This document shows, piece by piece, positions 1 to 6,483 of a DNA stretch of 6,682 nucleotides; positions within the stretch are counted from its first letter, which is position 1, and the number at the start of each line of letters is the position of its first letter. The notes beneath the pieces are model-generated. The model saw nothing but the letters and a program-made list of their open reading frames with translations, had not been told where the DNA came from and ran no database searches. The stretch is from Bacteroidales bacterium. Its GTDB lineage: Bacteria > Bacteroidota > Bacteroidia > Bacteroidales > BM520. Made by a program: the position numbers and the translations under genes. The DNA is taken from assembly GCA_023230285.1 (NCBI GenBank), contig JALNXP010000135.1:1-6682 (forward strand). The letters run 5' to 3'.

Positions 1-725
1 ATTCGTTATCCGAATTAGCAATAGGAGGTTCTTCAACAGGCACAGGCATAAACACACCTCCCGGCTACGACCTTAAAGCAGTAGAATATATCAACAAATT
101 CAGCGGCTATCAATTTTATGTTTCGGACAACAAATTTGAATCATTGGCTGTACATGATGCCGTTGTGAATACCTCATCGGCATTAAAGACGACAGCCATG
201 AGTTTATTCAAAATAGCCAACGACATAAGATTAGAAGCATCCGGTCCGCGGTGCGGAATAAGTGAAATCATCATACCATCAAATGAACCGGGTTCATCGA
301 TAATGCCTGGTAAAGTAAACCCGACCCAGTGCGAAGCTGTAACTATGGCATGTGCCAAAATCTTCGGCAATGACACTACCATCGCATTTGCAAACAGTCA
401 GGGACATTTTCAGCTAAACGTATTTAAGCCGGTAATGGCATTTTGCGTAATAGAATCGGCACGACTGCTAGCAGAGGTTGTTACCTCTTTCAGTAATCAT
501 TGCATATCCGGAATAGAGCCTAATTATAAAAACATAAAGAAAAATTTAGATAACAGCTTAATGTTAGTGACAGCATTATCTCCGGCAATAGGATACGACA
601 AAGCCGCTTTGATAGCAAAAACAGCTCTCGCTGAAGATATTACTCTCAAAGAAGCAGCCATAAAATTAAACCTGATATCCGAAACAGATTTTGACAATAT
701 TGTCAATCCTGAGCTGATGGTATAA
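1..725 (+). CDS. fumC: Class II fumarate hydratase, C-terminal part (partial at left edge)
   Basis: Fumarase interconverts fumarate and L-malate in the cytoplasmic citric acid cycle or its reductive branch. The open frame enters from the left edge (first whole codon at position 3) and gives 240 residues, about half of the roughly 465 usual for the family. The superfamily signature GSSIMPGKVNP is encoded at 291-323; its serine loop supplies the catalytic base in class II fumarases. GPRCGISEI before it and PTQCEA after it separate fumarase from aspartate ammonia-lyase, which has a different flanking sequence. NKFE, LNVFKP and SLMLVTAL match the active-site and C-terminal regions of FumC. An internal ATG at 144 is not the start, because homology continues upstream of it. 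The TAA stop lies inside the stem of the downstream terminator. The gene converges on secG. Identification is firm; the N-terminal half is not visible. Confidence 0.95.
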   Translation, partial: SLSELAIGGSSTGTGINTPPGYDLKAVEYINKFSGYQFYVSDNKFESLAVHDAVVNTSSALKTTAMSLFKIANDIRLEASGPRCGISEIIIPSNEPGSSIMPGKVNPTQCEAVTMACAKIFGNDTTIAFANSQGHFQLNVFKPVMAFCVIESARLLAEVVTSFSNHCISGIEPNYKNIKKNLDNSLMLVTALSPAIGYDKAALIAKTALAEDITLKEAAIKLNLISETDFDNIVNPELMV

Positions 726-757
726 TATAATTGGTAGAAATCTACCAATTATATTAT
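722..757. terminator. Bidirectional terminator between fumC and secG
   Basis: Two perfectly complementary 17-nt arms (722-738 and 741-757) are separated by two bases, so the folded RNA would have a loop of about four. The stem is AT-rich with a short GC patch (TTGGTAGA/TCTACCAA). The fumC stop codon (723-725) is within the left arm, and the secG stop (765-767) is 8 nt beyond the right arm. The symmetry and the placement between two convergent genes suggest termination in both directions. T-rich sequence lies just past the stem on each side, but there is no long clean T-run, so efficiency is uncertain. Confidence 0.8.
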
Positions 758-764
758 TAATTAA

Positions 765-1103
765 TTATTCTTCTGTTGGAGGAACTTCGTAATTAACTGC
801 ATCTTGAGCAGGGGTATTTTCCAAATTCTGTCTCAATTCTGTATCAGCACCTTCTGCATCTAAATATTTAGAACTTGACGGAATCAGAAAAACAGAAAGC
901 AAGCTCAGTACACACAAAGCAATTGCAAGAGTCCATGTTCCTTTTTCGAGGAAGTCGGCAGTTTTTCTTACTCCCATATATTGGTTTTGACCGGAGAAGT
1001 TAGAAGCTAAACCACCACCCTTTGAATTTTGAACTAATACAACAATAACCATCAACACACAAGCGATTAGAATAAACGCTAAAATCACATAATATACTAC
1101 CAT
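765..1103 (-). CDS. secG: Preprotein translocase subunit SecG
   Basis: SecG is the small auxiliary subunit of the SecYEG channel in the inner membrane and assists SecA-driven export. The product has 112 residues, close to the usual size. Two hydrophobic segments, about residues 2-24 and 56-74, flank a loop with the family motif VQNSKGGGLASNFSG (24-38) and then QYMGVRKTADFLEKGTW (41-57), both typical of SecG. The C-terminus (about 81-112) is acidic, hydrophilic and probably disordered, an extension seen in Bacteroidota. It starts at ATG 1103, 13 nt after the TPR-like gene, and appears to be the last gene of the operon, followed by the terminator at 722-757. No separate promoter is evident. Its main interest is that it shares a transcript with lptE and a sigma-54 activator. 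Confidence 0.95.
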   Translation of the reverse strand: MVVYYVILAFILIACVLMVIVVLVQNSKGGGLASNFSGQNQYMGVRKTADFLEKGTWTLAIALCVLSLLSVFLIPSSSKYLDAEGADTELRQNLENTPAQDAVNYEVPPTEE

Positions 1104-1116
1104 AATAACTTATATT

Positions 1117-1734
1117 TTATTTTCTATTTTTTAATCTTTCAATTTGGGCTGCAAAATAACTACTTTTTTTTGGCATTTTCAAATTTAATTGACGATAAAT
1201 TTTTATTGCTTTTTCAAAGTTACCCTGTTTTTCATAAATCAAAGCCAAGGTTTCACTCACAACTTCCTCATTATCAGTATCGCTATCTTTTGAAGCCTCA
1301 TCAATATTAAACATACGTTCTGAAGATTTTGTGCTGTTTTTATCAACAGAAAAATTCAAAAACCTATCAATAACATCATTTATTTGGTTGTTTTTTTGTT
1401 GATTTTTATCTTGATTTATTTCAAATTCGGATAATTTTACATCAATTTTATATTCATTGGCATCAACTTTATTGTTAGAAACTGGTTCATTGACAACTTC
1501 ATATTCTCTTTCCAACAATTTTCTAAGCACATTTCTGTCAGAGATAACGTAAGCAGAACTGCCGACAATTCTATCATATCTAAAATCTTCAGTTTCAAAT
1601 AATAATTTCAAATACAAAAGGTGAGCTGACTGAAAATACGGATATTTATCAATCAATTTTTCAACATCACCAATTGAATTATTATCTTTTGGGAGAGGAT
1701 TAGTCAGATATTTTATAAAATTATCTCTTTCCAT
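1117..1734 (-). CDS. TPR-like protein of unknown function, between lptE and secG
   Basis: The function is unknown. From ATG 1734 the product has 205 residues, with no signal peptide or membrane segment, so it is probably cytoplasmic. The N-terminal block (about 20-75) contains [17 protein letters not shown] and then [14 protein letters not shown], a helical pattern I associate with a Bacteroidota family found at this locus. The middle (about 85-155) is low-complexity, rich in Asn, Asp, Lys, Gln and Ser, and likely a flexible linker. The C-terminal block (about 157-200), [29 protein letters not shown], is a good tetratricopeptide unit, suggesting protein-protein binding. A TTG at 1743 would extend the frame by three residues, but ATG 1734 is preferred: it sits 2 nt after the lptE stop, a typical coupling distance. 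The family name is from memory and the partner is unknown. Confidence 0.8.
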   Translation of the reverse strand: MERDNFIKYLTNPLPKDNNSIGDVEKLIDKYPYFQSAHLLYLKLLFETEDFRYDRIVGSSAYVISDRNVLRKLLEREYEVVNEPVSNNKVDANEYKIDVKLSEFEINQDKNQQKNNQINDVIDRFLNFSVDKNSTKSSERMFNIDEASKDSDTDNEEVVSETLALIYEKQGNFEKAIKIYRQLNLKMPKKSSYFAAQIERLKNRK

Positions 1735-1736
1735 AA

Positions 1737-2258
1737 TTACCAATTAACGACAGCTTTATTATACATATCATCTATAAGGTCTTCAACTATTTCTGTCACG
1801 ATAGACTCTTCAACATCGCTAAGGTTAAGAGAGCTATCGTAATCCACATATCTTGTAAAAGAAGTTTCGTAGCTACTTTTTTCGTTGACGGTATTCACAA
1901 ATTTAACTTTAACGGTAATTGACAGCCTGTTCAATGCGGCGGTTTGGTTATCTGTAATAGCCTGAGGTGTTGTTGAATAAGAAGTAATGGAGCCATAAAA
2001 TTGCATATCACCATCTTCGTCTGTAAGCATTAAAGAAGTTTGAGTTAAAAATCTATCTTTAAGAGCTTCTGTAATAGTTTGGCTAAGCGTAGGATTAACG
2101 ATAGAAGCTTGATTTTTAAAATACTCGATAGAAACGGTTTTGACTTCAGGTTCGATAGAAGCGCCTGTAAATGAATATATTCCGCATGATGAGCAAAGAA
2201 CTATCAACGTGCAACACACTACAATAAAACGTACTTTATCAAAGCAAGCCATATTCAT
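1737..2258 (-). CDS. lptE: LptE-family outer-membrane lipoprotein (LPS assembly)
   Basis: LptE is the lipoprotein plug of the LptD beta-barrel, which places lipopolysaccharide in the outer leaflet of the outer membrane. From ATG 2258 the product has 173 residues. It has a short charged N-terminus (DKVR), a hydrophobic stretch (about 11-22) and a lipoprotein cysteine at 25 in VLCSSCG. The -3 position is Cys rather than the usual Leu. No Asp follows the cysteine, consistent with outer-membrane sorting. [10 protein letters not shown] immediately after it is typical of the short LptE family of Bacteroidota, as is [13 protein letters not shown]. The start is uncertain: ATG 2258 and ATG 2252 both overlap the end of the upstream gene by 14-20 nt and give a normal signal peptide, whereas ATG 2294 would add 12 residues and a 56-nt overlap. 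The overlap points to translational coupling. lptD is not in the window. Confidence 0.88.
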   Translation of the reverse strand: MNMACFDKVRFIVVCCTLIVLCSSCGIYSFTGASIEPEVKTVSIEYFKNQASIVNPTLSQTITEALKDRFLTQTSLMLTDEDGDMQFYGSITSYSTTPQAITDNQTAALNRLSITVKVKFVNTVNEKSSYETSFTRYVDYDSSLNLSDVEESIVTEIVEDLIDDMYNKAVVNW

Positions 2259-3507
2259 CAATTTTACGATACAAAGTTCTTTCAGAAATTTCAAGTTCTT
2301 TTGCTGCTTTTTTTCTGTTACCTTTATATTTATCCAAAGCCTTTTTAATCAATTTTTTCTCAGCCTGCACTAAAGACAAAGGCTCATCGACTACTTCGGC
2401 TGCAAAAATATGTTGTGTACTTTCATTTGCAACATTTGTTTGGTCTGCGACTTCAATATGTGCATCATTTTTAGAAAAATCGTACAGATTATTAGCTCTA
2501 TAATCGGCTATACCATCATTAACATTATTCATATCTGAAGGCATCAAAGTGCGGACTTCATGAGCAGCTAAATTATCATTAATAATAATATTATCTAAAC
2601 GGCTACGCAGTTCATTAATATCATTTTTCATGTCAAAGAGTATTTTATACAAAATTTCTCTTTCAGAAAAATCATTTTTACGTTCATTACCATTTCCATG
2701 ATAAATAGTTGGCACTGAAGTTATTTGTTCGGGCAAATATTTTTTCAGTGTTTCCGCAGATATTTCTCTATTTTTTTCTATGATAGATATTTGTTCGGAG
2801 ATATTTTTCAACTGTCTCACGTTACCTTCCCATCTATAATTTTCGAGCAAAGCGCGTGCATCGGTAGTAAGTACTATAGAAGGCATTTTATTTTTCTCTG
2901 CAAAATCAGAAGTAAATCTTCTAAAGATAGGATAAATATCTTCTTTTCTATCTCTCAGTGGAGGAATATAAATAGGCACTGTATTCAAGCGATAATACAA
3001 ATCTTGTCTAAATCTTCCGGTTTGGATTAGTTCGGTGAAATTCACATTAGTAGCAGCCACTATACGCACGTCAGTTTTTTCGACTTTAGACGAGCCTACC
3101 TTAATAAACTCTCCGGATTCGAGGACTCTCAAGAGTCGTGCTTGTGTTGCCAAAGGCAGTTCAGCCACTTCATCTAAGAAGATGGTGCCGCCGTCAGCTT
3201 CTTCGAAATAGCCTTTACGAGTTTCGTGCGCACCTGTAAAAGAGCCTTTTTCGTGTCCGAACAGCTCACTGTCGATAGTTCCTTCCGGTATAGCGCCACA
3301 ATTAACAGCTATCAACTTTTTATGTTTACGCGGACTTAAATCGTGAATTATCTTTGGAAAGAACTCCTTACCCACTCCACTTTCTCCAAGTATCAGCACA
3401 GAAATATTGACCGGAGCTACTTGACAAGCTATATCTATAGCCCTATTTATCAAAGGCGAATCACCTATGATACCAAAGCGTTGTTTAATTGATTTTACAT
3501 CTGCCAT
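2239..3507 (-). CDS. Sigma-54-dependent transcription activator lacking a sensor domain
   Basis: This is a bacterial enhancer-binding protein: an AAA+ ATPase that remodels the sigma-54 RNA polymerase closed complex. The 422 residues begin almost directly with the AAA+ domain, with no receiver, GAF or PAS domain. Visible motifs are Walker A GESGVGKE (41-48), the sigma-54-contacting loop GSFTGA (88-93, normally GAFTGA), Walker B GTIFLDEV (107-114), the sensor I region VRIVAATN (147-154), the arginine-rich GRFRQDLYYRLN (164-175) and the sensor II region WEGNVRQL (226-233). A weakly conserved linker (about 260-380) includes a likely helical stretch, EILYKILFDMKNDINELRSRL (part of 283-303). A Fis-type helix-turn-helix ends the protein (about 383-422: NRKKAAKELEISERTLYRKI). 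Start ATG 3507 lies 2 nt after the pheT stop. ATPase and DNA-binding residues look intact. Signal and target promoters are unknown; its position suggests an envelope or growth role, which is inference. Confidence 0.95.
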   Translation of the reverse strand: MADVKSIKQRFGIIGDSPLINRAIDIACQVAPVNISVLILGESGVGKEFFPKIIHDLSPRKHKKLIAVNCGAIPEGTIDSELFGHEKGSFTGAHETRKGYFEEADGGTIFLDEVAELPLATQARLLRVLESGEFIKVGSSKVEKTDVRIVAATNVNFTELIQTGRFRQDLYYRLNTVPIYIPPLRDRKEDIYPIFRRFTSDFAEKNKMPSIVLTTDARALLENYRWEGNVRQLKNISEQISIIEKNREISAETLKKYLPEQITSVPTIYHGNGNERKNDFSEREILYKILFDMKNDINELRSRLDNIIINDNLAAHEVRTLMPSDMNNVNDGIADYRANNLYDFSKNDAHIEVADQTNVANESTQHIFAAEVVDEPLSLVQAEKKLIKKALDKYKGNRKKAAKELEISERTLYRKIDEYGLL

Positions 3508-3509
3508 GT

Positions 3510-5981
3510 TTATCTGATTATAGCATCAAAAGAATCCGAGAACAATTTTATCAACTGCTCCATTATTTTATCTATCTGATTATCTGTCAATGTTTTATCA
3601 TCATCTCTGATAATAAAACTTATAGCATAAGATTTTTTACCTATGCCTATTTTTTCACCTTCAAAAACATCAAAAAGATTAACTTCTCTAACCAATTTGC
3701 TCCCTTTTGTTTTAGTAAGATTAACGATGTCGGCAAACTGTACATCACGATTTACGAGTAGAGCAAGGTCACGTCTTACATCAGGAAATTTAGGTATCGG
3801 GCTAAACTTAGTGACATTGTTCATATAAAGCTTAAGCACATTTTCCCATAAAATATCGGCATAAAAAACAGCCTGTTTAATATCAAAATAATCAAGTATA
3901 TTACGTGGAACAGCGTAAATTTGAGCAACATCAGTTTTAGCTACCGATATAAGCAAAGTTTTTCCAAACTTACCGTCTATAACAGTTTCTTTCCTTTTAT
4001 CCATATTTACGCCCACAGCGTTAATAGCTCTGATTACTGTTGACTTAACATCAAAGAAAGTATTTTCTCTTTTCTTAAGGTACCAATTTTCGAGTACAGC
4101 ATCGCCGGTTATCAATAACGAAAGATGATATTCTTCATTAAATCTTTTATCTACAGCAGCGTCTTTAGGAACTTCCGGATTATAGCTATAAATATTGCCA
4201 AACTCAAAGAGTTGTAAATCTTTAGCCTTTCTATTAATATTATAAGCAATAGTTTGCAAGCCGCCGAACAGCAAGTCACGTCTTAAAATATTTAATTCTT
4301 TAGACAGCGGATTAAGTACCTTAACATTATCTTCCGGTTTAAGTTCTGTTGACAAAGAAGACAAAGCTTCAGCACAAAGAGAATTATTCATTATTTCGCG
4401 GAAGCCGTTAGCGACCAGAAAGTCAGACATTTTATTTTCTAACATATCTCTATCAGGATTAGGACGATGGCTCACAGAAAAGTGGTGCATGCTATCTGTT
4501 TCCACATTATTATAGCCGTAGATACGCAATATTTCTTCTACGACATCAGCTTCGCGAGTAACATCGTATTTAGCAGTAGGTACGGCGACCAAAATATCGT
4601 CACCATTATCTTGCAGCACATTAATATCCATAGATTTAAGAATAAAAATAATTTCATCTTTACCGATAGTTTTACCTATTAAAGTATTGACGTGCTGTAA
4701 ATTAACATTAACCTGACATCTTTCCATCACTTTAGGGTACACATCTACAATTTCGGAAGCTATTTTGCCGCCGGCGATTTCTTTAATCAATGTAGCGGCG
4801 CGTTTCAAAGCGAAGATGGTCATTTCAGGATCTACACCTCTTTCATATCTAAACGATGCATCGGTTTGAAGGGAATGATATTTAGCTGTTTTACGTACAG
4901 TTGGCGGGTCGAACACGGCACTTTCGATAAAAACATTCTTGGTATCGTCAGAAATTCCCGACTTGGTACCGCCAAGGACACCGGCAATTACCATACTTTC
5001 TTCTGCATTACAAATCATAAGGTCGTTCTCTGTCAACTCTCTTTCCACGTTATCCAAAGTTATGATTTTAGAGCCTTTAGGAAGTTTTTTCACTATCACT
5101 TTATGACCTTTAATTTGGTCGGCATCGAAAGTATGTAAAGGGTGACCTGTTTCAAACAAGACAAAATTGCTTATATCTACAATATTATTAATAGGTTTAA
5201 GTCCGATAGACATAAGTTTATTTTTCAACCAGTCGGGGGATTCAGCAATTCTGACACCTTCGATGCTGATGCCGGCATAGCGCAGACAAGCTTGTTTATC
5301 AACGACTTCTATATCTATTGAAAGATTATGATTATCTACGGTAAATCCTGACACATCAGGAAGTTGCAAATTGACAAAAGATTTATTGCCGGCATTATAA
5401 TTATCAAGGCTGAGCAAAGCGCAAAGGTCGCGGGCAACGCCGATATGTCCCATAGCATCGGAACGGTTAGCGGTAAGACCTATTTCAAGTACATATTCAT
5501 CTTGGAGACGGAGATAATCTTTCATTGGAGTTCCGGGTACAGCTTCAGCATTTAGGACCATGATGCCGGCATGAGAATCGCCGATACAAAGTTCATCTTC
5601 GGCACATATCATACCTTCCGACAATTCGCCACGCAACTTGCCACGTTTAATAGTCAACGGTGGCTCACAAAAATATAAAGTTGTGCCGATAGTAGCCACA
5701 GCAACCTTCTGACCTTTTGCCACATTAGAAGCACCACACACTATACTCAACGGCTCTTCTTTACCTATATTTACTTTAGTAATGCTTAAATGGTCAGAGT
5801 TGGGATGTTTCTCACAAAAGATAACTTCACCTACAACAACACCTTTAAGACCGCCTTTGACAGCCTCTTTTTTCTCAACACTCTCAACTTCTAAACCACA
5901 GAATGTCAATTTGTCAGCCATTTCCTCAGGACTGAGATTGCAATCGACATAATTTTTAAGCCATGAATAAGAAACCTTCAT
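3510..5981 (-). CDS. pheT: Phenylalanine--tRNA ligase beta subunit
   Basis: This is the beta subunit of the cytoplasmic alpha2-beta2 enzyme that charges tRNA-Phe; beta carries tRNA-binding and editing domains. The 823 residues are full length (the E. coli protein is about 795). In order: the N-terminal MKVSYSWLKNYVD typical of the family; an EMAP/OB tRNA-binding fold (about 43-155, with HPNSDHLS at 59-66 and VCGASNV at 81-87); the B3/B4 editing module (about 215-390, with PINNIVDISNFVL at 263-275 and SFRYERGVD at 376-384); the B5 domain (about 415-490, ending in EADVVEEILRIYGY); a catalytic-like core (about 505-700); and a ferredoxin-fold anticodon-binding domain (about 727-822, with FPDVRRDLALLV). 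The start is the family-conserved ATG. It is the first gene of the operon, 33 nt or less from a promoter-like element, and pheS is not adjacent. No phenylalanine leader or T-box is visible; the leader looks too short for one. Confidence 0.97.
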   Translation of the reverse strand: MKVSYSWLKNYVDCNLSPEEMADKLTFCGLEVESVEKKEAVKGGLKGVVVGEVIFCEKHPNSDHLSITKVNIGKEEPLSIVCGASNVAKGQKVAVATIGTTLYFCEPPLTIKRGKLRGELSEGMICAEDELCIGDSHAGIMVLNAEAVPGTPMKDYLRLQDEYVLEIGLTANRSDAMGHIGVARDLCALLSLDNYNAGNKSFVNLQLPDVSGFTVDNHNLSIDIEVVDKQACLRYAGISIEGVRIAESPDWLKNKLMSIGLKPINNIVDISNFVLFETGHPLHTFDADQIKGHKVIVKKLPKGSKIITLDNVERELTENDLMICNAEESMVIAGVLGGTKSGISDDTKNVFIESAVFDPPTVRKTAKYHSLQTDASFRYERGVDPEMTIFALKRAATLIKEIAGGKIASEIVDVYPKVMERCQVNVNLQHVNTLIGKTIGKDEIIFILKSMDINVLQDNGDDILVAVPTAKYDVTREADVVEEILRIYGYNNVETDSMHHFSVSHRPNPDRDMLENKMSDFLVANGFREIMNNSLCAEALSSLSTELKPEDNVKVLNPLSKELNILRRDLLFGGLQTIAYNINRKAKDLQLFEFGNIYSYNPEVPKDAAVDKRFNEEYHLSLLITGDAVLENWYLKKRENTFFDVKSTVIRAINAVGVNMDKRKETVIDGKFGKTLLISVAKTDVAQIYAVPRNILDYFDIKQAVFYADILWENVLKLYMNNVTKFSPIPKFPDVRRDLALLVNRDVQFADIVNLTKTKGSKLVREVNLFDVFEGEKIGIGKKSYAISFIIRDDDKTLTDNQIDKIMEQLIKLFSDSFDAIIR

Positions 5982-6006
5982 TTTTATAAATTTTTAAAGT
6001 AGACTG

Positions 6007-6014
6007 CAAAGGTA
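6007..6014 (-). promoter_or_regulatory. Probable -7 promoter element for the pheT operon
   Basis: Read on the minus strand, the sequence is TACCTTTG followed by C, matching the Bacteroidota housekeeping -7 consensus TAnnTTTG. It ends 25 nt before the pheT ATG, which would give a 5' leader of about 15-20 nt. No convincing -33 TTTG is present at the usual 19-21 nt spacing; the closest motif, ATTG at 6027-6030, is too near. The position and match to the -7 consensus are seen in the sequence; promoter activity is inferred. Confidence 0.6.
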
Positions 6015-6019
6015 AAATA

Positions 6020-6100
6020 ATTTTCGCAATTTCTATTTTATAGTTTACAAATTATTGATAATTTTCTTGCAAGCGTAGATTCAAGTAGCATTGCGAAAAT
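6020..6100. repeat. 11-bp inverted repeat upstream of pheT
   Basis: ATTTTCGCAAT at 6020-6030 is the exact reverse complement of ATTGCGAAAAT at 6090-6100, with 59 nt between the arms. The inner arm begins 6 nt upstream of the likely -7 element, so it lies within the promoter region. The arms could be a pair of operator half-sites or the base of a weak DNA cruciform, or they could be chance in AT-rich sequence. No binding protein can be assigned. Confidence 0.4.
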
Positions 6101-6380
6101 ACAATAAAGAGTTGAGAAATATAGATTTAAAGGTGTAATTTTTGATTTTTTGATATTATGTCAAATTTGCATTAGTTGCATTTGATTTTAAAGTGTTTAT
6201 AATCAAGATGTTTATTTACATGTATTGCTTTTCTGTTTTTCTTCTTTTACTTTTTTATGATTAGAAAAGTAACAAAAAAGTCTTCCGCTGCGTCACAACC
6301 ACATCAGCCAAGGCGGGTCTGCATTGTTGCTTTGCAACAAATTTTGGGTTTGCCTTATCAGCTTATAAATCCTTTGACAT
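6101..6380. other. AT-rich non-coding stretch with two small hairpins
   Basis: I see no credible gene, tRNA or riboswitch here. Two short inverted repeats are present: TTACTTTT/AAAAGTAA (6247-6254 and 6265-6272, loop 10 nt) and TTGTTGC/GCAACAA (6324-6330 and 6334-6340, loop 3 nt). Another local structure at 6161-6185 has TCAAAT/ATTTGA arms enclosing two direct copies of TTGCATT. Base composition changes near 6280, where a more GC-rich segment begins and runs toward the repeats and the transposase remnant. That may mark the edge of inserted DNA. Confidence 0.5.
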
Positions 6381-6381
6381 G

Positions 6382-6394
6382 ACCCCGTAGGGGT
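6382..6394. repeat. CCGTAGG-centred hairpin repeat, copy 1
   Basis: The sequence ACCCC-GTA-GGGGT forms a 5-bp GC-rich stem with a 3-nt centre, followed by AACATATCTATAG. From memory, intergenic palindromes with a CCGTAGG core followed by an ACATAT-like tail recur in many Bacteroidota genomes; I cannot confirm that this is one of them. A second, diverged copy lies 40 nt to the right. Confidence 0.6.
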
Positions 6395-6433
6395 AACATA
6401 TCTATAGCCTGAAATTTATGACACAGCTGTCAA

Positions 6434-6450
6434 CGATCCCGTAGGGGTCG
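6434..6450. repeat. CCGTAGG-centred hairpin repeat, copy 2
   Basis: The sequence CGATCCC-GTA-GGGGTCG forms a 7-bp stem with one G-T wobble around the same GTA centre as the copy at 6382-6394. The shared core is CCCGTAGGGGT. The right arm also starts the 17-nt-period tandem repeat. The wobble position (T against G) shows that the stem is nearly but not completely preserved between the two copies. Confidence 0.6.
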
Positions 6451-6477
6451 CATGTTTGTATGGGTCGCTTGTTTGTA
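6445..6477. repeat. Imperfect tandem repeat, 17-nt period, two units
   Basis: GGGTCGCATGTTTGTA (6445-6460) and GGGTCGCTTGTTTGTA (6462-6477) differ at one of 16 positions and are offset by 17 nt. The first unit begins in the right arm of the hairpin at 6434-6450, so the second looks like a partial duplication of the repeat that left out the left arm. Confidence 0.65.
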
Positions 6478-6483
6478 ATTGAT

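Noticed and set aside
144..725. ATG at 144 as the start of a complete short protein
   Set aside because: The open frame and fumarase homology (LAIGG, GTGIN, NKFE) continue upstream to the left edge, so this is an internal methionine of a partial gene.
1735..1743. TTG at 1743 as the start of the TPR-like gene
   Set aside because: It would overlap the end of lptE and add only three residues; ATG 1734, 2 nt after the lptE stop, is more plausible.
2259..2294. ATG 2294 as the lptE start
   Set aside because: It makes a 56-nt overlap with the activator gene and puts charged residues before an already adequate signal peptide. ATG 2258 or 2252 fits better, but it is not excluded.
2140..5555. Plus-strand open frames opposite the activator, lptE and pheT genes
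   Set aside because: They lie antisense to well-supported genes, have no recognisable family features, and are rich in Phe, Ile and Tyr as expected from reversed AT-rich coding sequence.
6287..6300. GG-N10-GC pattern on the minus strand as a sigma-54 promoter for the operon
   Set aside because: Only the two dinucleotides fit; the TGGCAC and TTGC parts of the consensus are absent, and it lies about 300 nt from pheT.
6324..6340. TTGTTGC/GCAACAA hairpin as a terminator
   Set aside because: There is no T-run on either side and no gene ending nearby.
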